The notes below the pieces were generated by a model. It was given only the letters and a program-made list of their open reading frames with translations. It had not been told where the DNA came from and searched no databases. From the IMG/VR virus record IMGVR_UViG_3300048921_000071, positions 1-38,435 of that record: 38,435 bases of DNA. The stretch is one strand, 5' to 3'. The DNA is from a virus. Shown here in pieces: positions 6,906 to 14,219 of the stretch. The position numbers and the translations under genes are program-made. Every line of letters starts with the position of its first letter. The stretch's first letter is position 1.

Positions 6906-7126
6906 AGGGACGACATACGATCACGGTGGAAGAGTTGGACGAGTGGATGCGCCGGCCGCAGTGGCAGGCTTACGCCCGCAGCGGCAGCAGCGTGTCCAAC
7001 AAGGCCCTGGAATTCGATGCAGCCGCTTCTGGAGGCCCTGTGTTCAGGGTGACGGACCATGGCGAGACTACGTTCTTGGGGACGGACAGGGCCGCCGCCG
7101 TGGCCGCCTACAACGCTGCTCAGTAG
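6902..7126 (+). CDS. Small hypothetical protein (74 aa)
   Basis: The ATG at 6902 overlaps the preceding stop (ATGA); a longer in-frame start at 6794 would lie inside that gene and is not used. The sequence has an N-terminal ITVEELDEWMRRPQW helix and a beta-rich C-terminal part with FRVTDHGETTFLGTD. No family is recognised. Confidence 0.5.
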   Translation: MKGRHTITVEELDEWMRRPQWQAYARSGSSVSNKALEFDAAASGGPVFRVTDHGETTFLGTDRAAAVAAYNAAQ

Positions 7127-7135
7127 GACAGTGAC

Positions 7136-7330
7136 ATGGACACTCTGAAAGAAGTCAAAAGCTACATGAACTTCTGGGGCTGGACCAACAGCGGCACCCC
7201 CGGATCGGTAAAGCTTGACGCTGACGAGAAGATCATCGCCCACCATGGCGACGCTACATGGATCGCTGACGTCGATCGAGCGTGCGACACGATCAAGCGA
7301 CTGGCCGACCGCATCACAGCAGATCAGTAG
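7136..7330 (+). CDS. Small hypothetical protein (64 aa)
   Basis: A 64-residue product rich in Trp, Gly and Asp with an amphipathic C-terminal helix (DVDRACDTIKRLADRI). The spacing to both neighbours is 9 bases. Nothing identifies its function. Confidence 0.45.
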   Translation: MDTLKEVKSYMNFWGWTNSGTPGSVKLDADEKIIAHHGDATWIADVDRACDTIKRLADRITADQ

Positions 7331-7339
7331 GGAACGCCA

Positions 7340-7564
7340 ATGACCGAGAAGCGAGACGACGAGACCATGACACAGTTCACCATGCGGAAGATCCGCGAGG
7401 AGATCATCGACGAGTGCGCTAGGTGCGTCCCCACCAATTGGTGCGATTCCTTGCTCACCGGGCCAAGCAAGGTCGGCAACCTGCCAGGACGTGAGACAGA
7501 GGCTCTTTTGCGGGGAATTCAGGACCGCATCCACGCACTCAAAGTGACGAATGGAGATCGCTGA
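7340..7564 (+). CDS. Small hypothetical protein (74 aa)
   Basis: A charged protein with a helical N-terminal half followed by CARCVPTNWC, three cysteines that could bind a metal, and a C-terminal helix. It overlaps the next gene by one base (TGATG). No family is recognised. Confidence 0.45.
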   Translation: MTEKRDDETMTQFTMRKIREEIIDECARCVPTNWCDSLLTGPSKVGNLPGRETEALLRGIQDRIHALKVTNGDR

Positions 7565-7737
7565 TGACCGCCTGGGTTCTGATTATCTCGCTTGGGACAA
7601 CTGCGGCTACTACCGTGTCGGGGATCGAGTCAGAATATGAATGCAGGCGGCTCGCGTCTCAGATCGCAAAAGAATGGACCACGTTACCTGCGCCACCGAT
7701 GCAGTGCTTTTCGTACCGCGGCGCCTACCGTTTCTGA
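7564..7737 (+). CDS. Small secreted or membrane-anchored peptide (57 aa)
   Basis: The ATG shares a base with the preceding stop. Residues 2-20 are hydrophobic and small (AWVLIISLGTTAATTVSG), like a signal peptide or anchor. The remaining mature part has two Cys residues about 21 apart (C27 and C48) that could form a disulfide in the periplasm. Coupled position and composition suggest a real gene, but I know no family. Confidence 0.45.
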   Translation: MTAWVLIISLGTTAATTVSGIESEYECRRLASQIAKEWTTLPAPPMQCFSYRGAYRF

Positions 7738-7780
7738 CCGATCAACATCAGTCTGACTTTTAACCCGAAGGAGAGACCCT

Positions 7781-7978
7781 ATGACGAAGAAATTCCCGAA
7801 GACCATTTCCGTGAAGTGGGAAAAGCCGAGCAACGATGAGGCCTATCTCGTTGCCGGAGAGGACATGTATGGCATGGTGGACGTCGGCGGAAAGACTGTG
7901 ATTGCCACCTATCAGCTCGTCGAGACGACCGAAGCTGAAATGGTCGTCAAGACTGCTTCACCCAGGCGCTCACGATGA
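7781..7978 (+). CDS. Small hypothetical protein (65 aa)
   Basis: Preceded by a good AAGGAGAG ribosome binding site, eight to ten bases before the ATG. The product is beta-rich, starting KKFPKTISVKWEKP and containing EDMYGMVDVGGKTVIATYQLV, with a basic tail. Small proteins like this are frequent in phage early regions and their function is unknown. The stop overlaps the next ATG by 4 bases. Confidence 0.55.
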   Translation: MTKKFPKTISVKWEKPSNDEAYLVAGEDMYGMVDVGGKTVIATYQLVETTEAEMVVKTASPRRSR

Positions 7979-8166
7979 AGAGGGTGATCAAAAAACGCAG
8001 CCCATCGCCGCCGCGCCTTGCGGACACCACCGAGCTTTGCAAGGAGCTCGTGGCAATGGCGGGATTTCTTGAAGATAAAAGAGTCCAAGAGAAAATCTAC
8101 AAGGCCGTTCGCCAGCTCCAGCTTTTGGACAAGGCTGCGGCCGACGCCGTACTCTCGCGATCTTGA
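7975..8166 (+). CDS. Small basic hypothetical protein (63 aa)
   Basis: A Lys/Arg-rich N-terminus (KRVIKKRSPSPPR) is followed by two helices (ELCKELVAMAGFL and KIYKAVRQLQLLD). The basic tail plus short helical body could suit nucleic-acid or protein binding, but no family is recognised. Confidence 0.5.
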   Translation: MKRVIKKRSPSPPRLADTTELCKELVAMAGFLEDKRVQEKIYKAVRQLQLLDKAAADAVLSRS

Positions 8167-8179
8167 GCAGGGAACGATC

Positions 8180-8377
8180 ATGAGCCTTGAAGAAGCAATC
8201 ATGCACTTGTGCCGAATCCATACGGACGACGACGAGGTGACCGGATTTAACGTCAAGATGGGCGCGACGCCCGGCGTATTTGACATGGGAACGGCCGACT
8301 ACGTGAAGGCGTGGGAGACCTTGCGGGCGCACATTCATTTGCGCACCAGCAAGGACGGCTCGCGCTCGCGCAGATAA
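8180..8377 (+). CDS. Small hypothetical protein (65 aa)
   Basis: The ATG at 8180 is preceded by AGCAGGGA at a suitable distance and sits just after the previous stop. An alternative in-frame start at 8018 lies inside the previous gene and was rejected. The sequence has a short helix (SLEEAIMHLCRIH), a beta part and a basic tail (SRSRR). No function is evident. Confidence 0.5.
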   Translation: MSLEEAIMHLCRIHTDDDEVTGFNVKMGATPGVFDMGTADYVKAWETLRAHIHLRTSKDGSRSRR

Positions 8378-8407
8378 GCGACACGTTGTTAAGACAGAGA
8401 GACTGAC

Positions 8408-9076
8408 ATGACGACGAAGGGCAACGGCAAGACCTACCAGTGGCTCCTTGATCACAAGGAGCATGATGGCGACTACTGCCTCATCTGGCCGTTCAGCCGA
8501 AATCCAAACGGCTACGGCCAGCTCGGATATCTCGGCAAGTCAGGTTATGCTCACCGGATGATGTGCGAACTGGTGCATGGAGCCGCGCCAAGCCAAGATC
8601 ACGAGGCGGCGCATTCGTGCGGCAACGGACACATGGGCTGCGCTCACCCAAAGCATCTCTCATGGAAGACCCGCAGCGAGAACCTGCTTGATTGCCGCGG
8701 GCACGGCACACAAGCCAGGTCACGGCATGGCAGCAAAGGCCACCTCACCGATGAGCAGGTGATGGCGATCCGAGCCCTAAAAGGCAAGAAAACCCAGGAC
8801 GAGATAGCCTTCACGTTTGGCGTTTCGCCTCCCACAATCCGCGACATCTTTCTTGGGCGGTCTCATGCGCGACCACCGAAGATCAACTTTTACTCTCCGG
8901 AGGAGGAAGCCGTCTTGCGATCTGAAGTCGCTCAAGGCCGCAACTTTATCGAGATCGCGAAGACCCTTGGCAAATCGCATTCATCTGTTTCGATGAAGGC
9001 GTATCGCCTTGGCATTAGATCAGGGAAACCCTGCTACAGGCGCACTGAAGCAGATGGGCAAGGAGCGGGGAAGTGA
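8408..9076 (+). CDS. HNH endonuclease with two C-terminal HTH segments
   Basis: A 222-residue protein. The N-terminal 95 residues hold an HNH nuclease core: an early C24-LIWPF, H49-R50, H66-EAAHSC71, C78-AH80-PKHL and W-TRSEN at 86-92. This is the HNH_3-like form seen in phage homing endonucleases. Residues about 113-150 (LTDEQVMAIRALKG...TQDEIAFTFGVSPPTIRDI) and about 162-205 (YSPEEEAVLRSEVAQG...EIAKTLGKSHSSVSMKAYRLG) are two consecutive helix-turn-helix units that probably set target specificity. It is free-standing, with no intron visible around it, and probably acts as a mobile homing-type nuclease within the phage. Confidence 0.8.
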   Translation: MTTKGNGKTYQWLLDHKEHDGDYCLIWPFSRNPNGYGQLGYLGKSGYAHRMMCELVHGAAPSQDHEAAHSCGNGHMGCAHPKHLSWKTRSENLLDCRGHGTQARSRHGSKGHLTDEQVMAIRALKGKKTQDEIAFTFGVSPPTIRDIFLGRSHARPPKINFYSPEEEAVLRSEVAQGRNFIEIAKTLGKSHSSVSMKAYRLGIRSGKPCYRRTEADGQGAGK

Positions 9077-9468
9077 CAGAAGATGACGTCGAGATCAATC
9101 GCATCATGAGCATGCCAGAGCATGAGCTTGCGGCCGAGCTTGCCAAGGAAGGCAAGACAGTGGATGGCGTAGCCGCTGAGATGCAGCAAGCCTTCGAACG
9201 AGCCGTCGTAGAGGCCGCTAGACGGCGTATCGCCGATCCCAGGCTCTATATCGCAATCCGGCTTTGGCACAGATTCGCGCCTGAAGGTGCCGTGGATTGG
9301 AACGAGGATAAACACAAAGCCGAATATCTTGCTGCCGTTGACGGCATCGAGACGGGAGACTTGTTCAACTTACTTTTGCGCCGCATCGATTTCGATGGCG
9401 ATGACCCCCGTTGGTTCTCGCTGCGAGAGTTGCAGTCGTCCATAAAGGGTGCGGAGTTCCCAAAGTGA
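9073..9468 (+). CDS. Hypothetical protein (131 aa), GTG start
   Basis: Begins at GTG 9073 in a GTGA overlap with the HNH gene. It is an acidic, mostly helical protein (MPEHELAAELAKEGKTVDGVAAEM) with a C-terminal D-GDDPRWFSLRELQ segment. No known family. Its coupling to the nuclease may be positional only. Confidence 0.55.
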   Translation: MTEDDVEINRIMSMPEHELAAELAKEGKTVDGVAAEMQQAFERAVVEAARRRIADPRLYIAIRLWHRFAPEGAVDWNEDKHKAEYLAAVDGIETGDLFNLLLRRIDFDGDDPRWFSLRELQSSIKGAEFPK

Positions 9469-9608
9469 TCAAAGCTCTCTACCGAATCCGCTGTTGGTGG
9501 CGCTACTACCACTGCGACACGCCGACCATTGGCAAGTTCAGATACGACGTCAGCGGCATGTGCTGCTACTGCGGCAAGGTTGGAGATGGAGTGAACCACG
9601 ATGATTAG
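9465..9608 (+). CDS. Small zinc-ribbon-like protein (47 aa)
   Basis: GTG 9465 overlaps the previous stop (GTGA), and I take it as the start in preference to an upstream in-frame ATG at 9411. The 47 residues are basic and aromatic (CWWRYYHC) and end with CCYCGKVG, a CxxCG half-site. The next gene encodes a similar peptide, so they may be a divergent tandem pair, each able to hold a zinc ion. Confidence 0.5.
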   Translation: MIKALYRIRCWWRYYHCDTPTIGKFRYDVSGMCCYCGKVGDGVNHDD

Positions 9609-9762
9609 GAAATTGATCTGCAAGTGGCTCGGACACCGCTGGCAGCGCGGGCTATGGCTTCAATCGACCACTAAGCCCGTCAAGCACCGAACGGACATTT
9701 GCTCTTGCTGCGGCGCTCGGTCGAATTGGCATTGCTTGTCGCCACATCCCCGCTCTCCCTGA
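9601..9762 (+). CDS. Small zinc-ribbon-like protein (53 aa)
   Basis: The ATG at 9601 overlaps the preceding gene by eight bases. The sequence is basic and Trp-rich with C7, then CSCCGAR at about 34-40 and another Cys at 45. The layout echoes the gene before it (basic N-terminus, aromatic middle, CxxCG), suggesting duplication. Zinc or nucleic-acid binding is inferred from motif shape only. Confidence 0.45.
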   Translation: MIRKLICKWLGHRWQRGLWLQSTTKPVKHRTDICSCCGARSNWHCLSPHPRSP

Positions 9763-9772
9763 GGGAACGAGC

Positions 9773-9862
9773 ATGATATCCGCATCGATATTTTTGGGGT
9801 CGCTGCTATTCGCGCTTGTTGGCTTTGTCCGCTACCGCCTAGCCCTGAGGCAATCGCGCTAG
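9773..9862 (+). CDS. Very small single-pass membrane peptide (29 aa)
   Basis: The ATG at 9773 is preceded by GAGGGAACGAG and the frame ends with TAG at 9860-9862. Residues 3-20 are hydrophobic and the C-terminus is basic (VRYRLALRQSR), the expected topology of an inner-membrane peptide with a cytoplasmic tail. It is the last plus-strand gene of the left arm, and its stop codon shares CTAG with that of the convergent gene. Confidence 0.4.
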   Translation: MISASIFLGSLLFALVGFVRYRLALRQSR

Positions 9863-11238
9863 ACCTTCTCGATCAGGATCTTGTCGATCGCGCAGGTTTG
9901 CCCCGCGGTGCCGCCCTGCTGCCGGAACAGGACATAATGCGTTGCCTGGGTCGCGACGTAGGTAAACGGGAAGGTGAACAGGTTGATCGCCTGGAAGGTG
10001 ACGCCGGCCAGCGGTGAGCTCGTCGAGCCCGTGCCAGTGTTGAACAAGCCGAACGTCACGCCAGCGCTGGGGGACGCGCCCGTGATCGCGAAGTCGAGGC
10101 TGGTCACGCGATACGTTGCCCCCACCACATGAGTGAACGGGATTGGGCGGGCAAGGCGAGTGTCATCCGTGCCGGTGGCCGTGCGCGTCCACGTCATCTT
10201 GCCGCCGCCCCAAGCGGGCTGATTGGTGCCCGAGGTGAGGTTTACGGTCCATGCCGCGGGCTTGCTGGCCCCGTTGAAGTCCTCGACATAGACCGCAAGG
10301 CTGTCCTTGCCGTAGGTAATCGTGCGGCTAACAGTGCGCGTGCCGAGCGCGGCGCCGGCTGTGGAGGCGAACCAGAAATACAGCTTGGCTCGGTTCACAT
10401 CGACCCGCACCATCGTGTTGCTATAGCCGGACTGCTGGGGGGCGTCCGTCACGACGCGCATTGTCCGGCCCGTAGAAGGATCGCGGAGGGTCACATCGTT
10501 GGCGGTCCCTAGCGCATGGTCTTGCGCCACGCTGGTGTCGTACCAGGTGCTGTTGGCATAAGCCTGGGTGAAGGCCGTAGATGCAATCTTCATGGGCACG
10601 GCTTGCGTGCCGGCAAACGCCGCGGTCGAGGTCAGAACTGTGGTGTCGGTGACGGTCCCGCTCGGATTGAATATGATGGTGTAGGTCACGTTCATCGTCT
10701 TGCCGGCCGTATAGGTCACAAGCGATGTACGCGTGAGCTTGATCACGGTGCCGTGGAACGGACCAGTAGACGGATCAACGACCGCTCCATTGACCGTCCA
10801 GACCTCAGAAATGACCGTCTCGCCGCCATGGAATGAACCGCCAGCGAGCAGCGTTGACGACTCCTGCATGGCGTAGTCTTGAGCGCCGGTGTCGTCGCTG
10901 AAGGTGCTGACAGGAGATGCAGGATCGCTTTCAGCGGTCAGGATCTCGAAATCTCCCGTGTCGCGGTAGACCTGATACGGAGGACCGACGCTCGTGCCCG
11001 CGACGTCACCAAGGTTCCGCTGCATCCGGGTAGCGATGGCGCCGAACGATTGCGGCTGCGTGACGTAAATCAGATCCGTGCTGGGGTTGACAAGCTTGAG
11101 CCTGTTGCTCGCTGCCCCAAGGACAGCGCCAGCGTGGCCAAAGCCACCCCGAGCGCCCATCTTGCCGACGCCAAATGCGTTCGCCTGACTGACGCCAGCC
11201 AGAACAGCAGCGCCCGTCAACAATTCACGACGGTTCAT
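9859..11238 (-). CDS. Exported beta-rich protein with Tat-type signal peptide, end of late operon
   Basis: A 459-residue protein. The N-terminus reads MNRRELLTGAAVLAGV with a following A-x-A site (QANAF), which is a twin-arginine (Tat) signal by motif. The body is Thr/Ser/Gly-rich and beta-predicted. The C-terminal 130 residues resemble a jelly-roll or carbohydrate-binding module, with a Gly-rich AGQTCAIDKILIEKV end. No catalytic motif is recognised. It is the promoter-distal gene of the minus-strand late operon, one base after the next gene's stop. A surface-polysaccharide-binding or depolymerase-like role is possible; a phage structural protein with an export signal would be unusual. Confidence 0.65.
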   Translation of the reverse strand: MNRRELLTGAAVLAGVSQANAFGVGKMGARGGFGHAGAVLGAASNRLKLVNPSTDLIYVTQPQSFGAIATRMQRNLGDVAGTSVGPPYQVYRDTGDFEILTAESDPASPVSTFSDDTGAQDYAMQESSTLLAGGSFHGGETVISEVWTVNGAVVDPSTGPFHGTVIKLTRTSLVTYTAGKTMNVTYTIIFNPSGTVTDTTVLTSTAAFAGTQAVPMKIASTAFTQAYANSTWYDTSVAQDHALGTANDVTLRDPSTGRTMRVVTDAPQQSGYSNTMVRVDVNRAKLYFWFASTAGAALGTRTVSRTITYGKDSLAVYVEDFNGASKPAAWTVNLTSGTNQPAWGGGKMTWTRTATGTDDTRLARPIPFTHVVGATYRVTSLDFAITGASPSAGVTFGLFNTGTGSTSSPLAGVTFQAINLFTFPFTYVATQATHYVLFRQQGGTAGQTCAIDKILIEKV

Positions 11239-11239
11239 G

Positions 11240-11602
11240 TCAGGGCGCCGCGATAACGGAGACGGTTGCGCCGGGCTGGACGCCGAAATACTCGGGGCTC
11301 AGAGCCGGAATGAGCGTGCTCGAGGTCGTAGCGGTGCCGCCAACTTTGACTGCACATTGGACCTCACAGATAATTCGGAAGTATCTCGTCTGCGAGCCAA
11401 ATGCCGCTGAGGTCTGGACGCCGCCGCTGATGTCGAGCGTTGCCTGATCCGCGAGGCTCGGGAGCGCAGCCATTTGCCCCGCAGATCCGCCGCTGGCCGT
11501 TGCGGTCAGGACGGAAAATTCCGAGATCCACACGCGGGACGCGGCATTGGCAGTAGCAGGCAGCACGAAAAGAGCCGCCGCGAGCAGAAGCTTGCGAAGC
11601 AT
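11240..11602 (-). CDS. Small exported beta-sandwich-like phage protein (120 aa)
   Basis: Residues 1-20 are a Sec signal peptide (MLRKLLLAAALFVLPATANA, cleavage expected after ANA). The mature part looks like the small beta-sandwich proteins often found in phage virion regions: a Gly/Ala-rich start, QTSAAFGSQTRYFRIICEV in the middle and ALSPEYFGVQPGATVSVI at the end. A GGAG ribosome binding site precedes the ATG. Such proteins normally lack a signal peptide, so its presence is odd. Confidence 0.65.
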   Translation of the reverse strand: MLRKLLLAAALFVLPATANAASRVWISEFSVLTATASGGSAGQMAALPSLADQATLDISGGVQTSAAFGSQTRYFRIICEVQCAVKVGGTATTSSTLIPALSPEYFGVQPGATVSVIAAP

Positions 11603-11628
11603 TGGTAGTCTCCAGTTTTGAGAGCTAG

Positions 11629-11802
11629 TTAGAGGCCGCAGCGGCGCCGGACTTCGGCGACCTGTGACTTGGTGTATCCATTCTGAAGCGCGATCTTCTC
11701 GGCTTCAGCAGGGCTGCCGGCGTAGGCTATGAGAGCTCGCGCTTTCCAGCATGGGATGGGATTTGTGGTGGAAAGCAGAAGCATCACTGTCAAAATTATC
11801 AA
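11629..11802 (-). CDS. Small secreted two-cysteine protein (57 aa), probable TTG start
   Basis: The frame ends with TAA at 11629-11631. Its best start is a TTG at 11802-11800 that overlaps the preceding stop as TTGA; an ATG at 11784 is the alternative but has no ribosome binding site. A hydrophobic N-terminus (LTVMLLL) precedes Cys-Trp-Lys, an Ala-rich helix and a basic VRRRCGL end. Small secreted proteins ending GYxKxQVxxxRRRC are familiar from rhizobial phage lysis regions, though their function is unknown. Confidence 0.5.
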   Translation of the reverse strand: MIILTVMLLLSTTNPIPCWKARALIAYAGSPAEAEKIALQNGYTKSQVAEVRRRCGL

Positions 11803-12101
11803 CGCCGCGGCCTGACGTTATTCTTGATCTCGGTCAGGCTGTCCTTGATGGACTCGATGTTCATCTCGACGCGGGTCAGCCGATCACCCTGAGGTGCGGC
11901 AAGTTCAACCTTCCGCTCCAACGCAGCCAGCCGCTCGTCAGCCTTGGCGCCCCACCAAATCGCGGCTCCCGTCTGGACGATGACCGCCAATATGATGGAG
12001 ATGTTGACCCTTTTGTCTAGATGCCAAGAGGCGTCGCTGTCGATATTAGCCTGCTTCACCATGCTGATTAACCGGTCGTCACTGTTTTGGTTGCTGCCCA
12101 T
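11799..12101 (-). CDS. Membrane protein with C-terminal coiled coil, lysis-region type (100 aa)
   Basis: A polar N-terminal 30 residues (with WHLDKRVN just before the membrane) is followed by one transmembrane helix at about 33-50. After it comes a heptad-rich stretch (ADERLAALERKVEL, then RLTRVEMNIESIKDSLTEI). The family is common next to holins in phages of alphaproteobacteria. By topology it could be a spanin-like or holin-regulating protein, but I cannot settle which. Confidence 0.6.
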   Translation of the reverse strand: MGSNQNSDDRLISMVKQANIDSDASWHLDKRVNISIILAVIVQTGAAIWWGAKADERLAALERKVELAAPQGDRLTRVEMNIESIKDSLTEIKNNVRPRR

Positions 12102-12240
12102 GGCGCGGCCCCCGGTGTGATCTGGCTAACAAGTCGTTCACGCTTAGGTGGTATAATCATAGTCAGCCACTCTCTCGGAGGTTAGATCTTCGGGGATGGT
12201 CAGGATCGGCCCTTCGTTTGCGCGTCGGGTCGGTCCGCTT

Positions 12241-12507
12241 TCAATGCTTGCCGTTAACGATCTTTGTCAAACGCGATACTTCAGCCTGAAGCCTGATGTG
12301 CTCAGTGTGCATCTCGGAATAGTTGACGCCATGCTGAGCGAGATTGGCCTTCAAGTGACGAACGTCCTTAACCAGATCGGCAATCGCGAGTTCGTATTTC
12401 AGTTGCAACTCAGCGATGAAGCTACGAGCGCGCCATGCAACGCCGATCGATCCTAGCGCAATGGCACTGACGAAGATCAGCGCGGCCCATTGCACTGCGC
12501 CTTCCAT
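12241..12507 (-). CDS. Inner-membrane coiled-coil protein, possible i-spanin (88 aa)
   Basis: One N-terminal transmembrane helix (about 6-24) is followed by a long amphipathic helix (FIAELQLKYELAIADLVKDVRHL, ending IRLQAEVSRLTKIV). This is the size and topology of an Rz-type inner-membrane spanin subunit, and it sits right after the holin gene. No separate outer-membrane lipoprotein with a clear lipobox was found, so the assignment is tentative. The 139 bases between this gene and the next one downstream (12102-12240) show no gene I can support. Confidence 0.5.
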   Translation of the reverse strand: MEGAVQWAALIFVSAIALGSIGVAWRARSFIAELQLKYELAIADLVKDVRHLKANLAQHGVNYSEMHTEHIRLQAEVSRLTKIVNGKH

Positions 12508-12512
12508 CAGCG

Positions 12513-13028
12513 CTACGTTCCTTTCGTGGTCGTCTTTGTTTGGGTGACCGCGAGAGTCGCCGCCATCTGCTGGTTGCCGCGCAGCATCATGCGGTCGCCG
12601 AACCAGAATCCGATGATGGCGCCGAACATGGCCTGCGTCTCATCTGGCCAAAGCACCTTCACAAGCTGACCGAGGTCATATCCGCTGTTCACCGCGTAGA
12701 TGAACATGAAGACCTCTAGAAGAATCCAGAGATGGAAAAAAACCAGCGTAACATAGGGCCTGACAAAAATTGCCAGTCCGTCCACAAACTTGTTGCCGCT
12801 AAGACCAGCACCAAAACTGTAAATATGGTCTGCCTGTCGAATATCAGCCTGAGCGTTAGCGAGATCGACCTGTAGAGCCACGCCTTCCTTTTGAGCTTCC
12901 ATCTGGAGCTGAGCCATTGCGAGCTGCTGGGCATTCTGGGCTTTCAGCGTGAAGAGCTGCACGATGGCGGGGACCATGCCGGCAAGCGCGCCAAGAATGG
13001 CAGGGAGAGCTGCGAGGACCGCAATCAT
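12513..13028 (-). CDS. 3TM holin (GTA_holin_3TM-like)
   Basis: A 171-residue protein with hydrophobic segments at about 2-27, 91-113 and 132-146, separated by a long Gln/Ala-rich cytoplasmic-looking helix (30-65). The FVRPYVTLVFF segment and the final FGAIIGFWFGDRMMLR are typical of the 3TM holin family first defined in gene transfer agents. It should form membrane lesions that release the endolysin. It overlaps the neighbouring small membrane protein by 4 bases (ATGA). Confidence 0.8.
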   Translation of the reverse strand: MIAVLAALPAILGALAGMVPAIVQLFTLKAQNAQQLAMAQLQMEAQKEGVALQVDLANAQADIRQADHIYSFGAGLSGNKFVDGLAIFVRPYVTLVFFHLWILLEVFMFIYAVNSGYDLGQLVKVLWPDETQAMFGAIIGFWFGDRMMLRGNQQMAATLAVTQTKTTTKGT

Positions 13029-13264
13029 GACTTTGCCGCCATGTTGCTGATCGTCGTATCCTTCGTGGCCGAGCTCGACGAAGAGCCAACCCAGAAGCTG
13101 ACAACCTGCCCGAACGCTGCACCGAGCGCGCCGAGCATAACTAGCATCACCTCAGGCGGCGCATTGCCCTGCGTCTTGGTCGTGATCACCAGGATCAGCA
13201 CGCCCATAAAGCCGGTGGTGACGATCACCGAAACAAGCACCCGGCCCCAATCATTAAGCCCCAT
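13025..13264 (-). CDS. Small two-helix membrane protein, holin-like (79 aa)
   Basis: Two transmembrane segments at about 8-27 and 38-62 are followed by a Ser-rich FWVGSSSSSATKD tail. This form is common beside endolysins in tailed phages, where it serves as a holin or holin partner. It lies between the endolysin and the 3TM holin with 1-4 base spacing, so the lysis cassette has two candidate pore-forming proteins. Confidence 0.65.
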   Translation of the reverse strand: MGLNDWGRVLVSVIVTTGFMGVLILVITTKTQGNAPPEVMLVMLGALGAAFGQVVSFWVGSSSSSATKDTTISNMAAKS

Positions 13265-13265
13265 T

Positions 13266-14207
13266 TTAATGCACCTTTGGCTTGAAGAGATCGAACACGC
13301 GCCCCCAGAACGTCGGCGCTAGATCGGTATGAGCCTGTGAGCCCGGCGGCGGCAAGACGATGTCAGGCGGGACAGGGAGCGTTGCCACGGGCTTGCCGGC
13401 GGCAAACGCCTTATCCAGCGCGTTGAACGTGGCAGGCCCCACAAGGCCGTCTACGGTGACCCCCGCGGCCAACTGGAAGGCACGGACGGCGTTTCGCGTA
13501 GAAGGGCCAACGATCCCGTCGAGCTCGAGCTTTGGATTCGCCCCCAACCGATTGAGGCTATTCTGGAGCCAGACGCCGTCCCGCACGACCTGAGTGGAGG
13601 GAATGATAGACTTGGGCTGGACTTGAGGTGCCGGACCGTCGAACTTGATCGACGCGTCGAGCTGCATCATGGTCAGGATCAGGCCGGCGCAGCCGAGCTG
13701 CTTGTCCACGGCATTCGGATCGAACACGCCGTCGCGGACATACTTGCCAGATTGGTACTGATCGGTGCCGCTCCAAATATAGGGAGACGGGATGCCATTG
13801 TTGGCATATCCAATGCCGTTATAGCGCTCCAGGTTCGTGAGCATCCCTCCGATGCTCCAGTTCGTGAGCCTGGCCGCGTAGGGAGCACATTTGACCAGAG
13901 CATCAACCGCGGCTTCCTCGAATGACTTGAACGGACCCCGGCCGGCAGGGACATTGTGCGAAACTGCATTCCATGGGTCGCCTTGGGCCAAGCTCTTGCT
14001 GAAATCCTGCGAGGATTCCCGATAATGGCTGACCGCGATGAAAACCCACGCGATGTCAGGCATGCCGGCCTGTCTCGCAATCGCGAGATACCGGCCCTTG
14101 TTGGCGACAGCCACCCTCGCCGGCTTGGCGAATTCGGTTTCACGGGTGAGATTGGCTTTGGACCAGCGATCAACGTTCGCGCGAGTGAGCGCGTTAAGGT
14201 CTACCAT
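13266..14207 (-). CDS. Endolysin: lysozyme-like domain plus peptidoglycan-binding domain
   Basis: A 313-residue muralytic enzyme. The N-terminal 190 residues match a family of phage lysozyme-like proteins, with HYRES at 61-65 (E64 the likely catalytic acid), then QGDPWNAVSH-VPAGRGPF, and the conserved YNGIGYA and SPYIWSGT-QY-SGKYV blocks. Residues about 215-275 form a PG_binding_1 repeat (LQNSLNRLG, then LDGIVGPSTRNAVRAFQ and VDGLVGPATFNAL). There is no signal peptide, so release through the holin is expected. The C-terminal 40 residues are Pro-rich. Confidence 0.85.
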   Translation of the reverse strand: MVDLNALTRANVDRWSKANLTRETEFAKPARVAVANKGRYLAIARQAGMPDIAWVFIAVSHYRESSQDFSKSLAQGDPWNAVSHNVPAGRGPFKSFEEAAVDALVKCAPYAARLTNWSIGGMLTNLERYNGIGYANNGIPSPYIWSGTDQYQSGKYVRDGVFDPNAVDKQLGCAGLILTMMQLDASIKFDGPAPQVQPKSIIPSTQVVRDGVWLQNSLNRLGANPKLELDGIVGPSTRNAVRAFQLAAGVTVDGLVGPATFNALDKAFAAGKPVATLPVPPDIVLPPPGSQAHTDLAPTFWGRVFDLFKPKVH

Positions 14208-14219
14208 GACTGTTCCTGA

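Noticed and set aside
12152-12157. TATAAT hexamer as a plus-strand promoter
   Set aside because: No -35-like sequence lies 16-18 bases upstream and no supported plus-strand gene follows.
12196-12456. Plus-strand frame within the lysis region
   Set aside because: It overlaps the membrane coiled-coil gene on the minus strand, which has a clear transmembrane helix and heptads.
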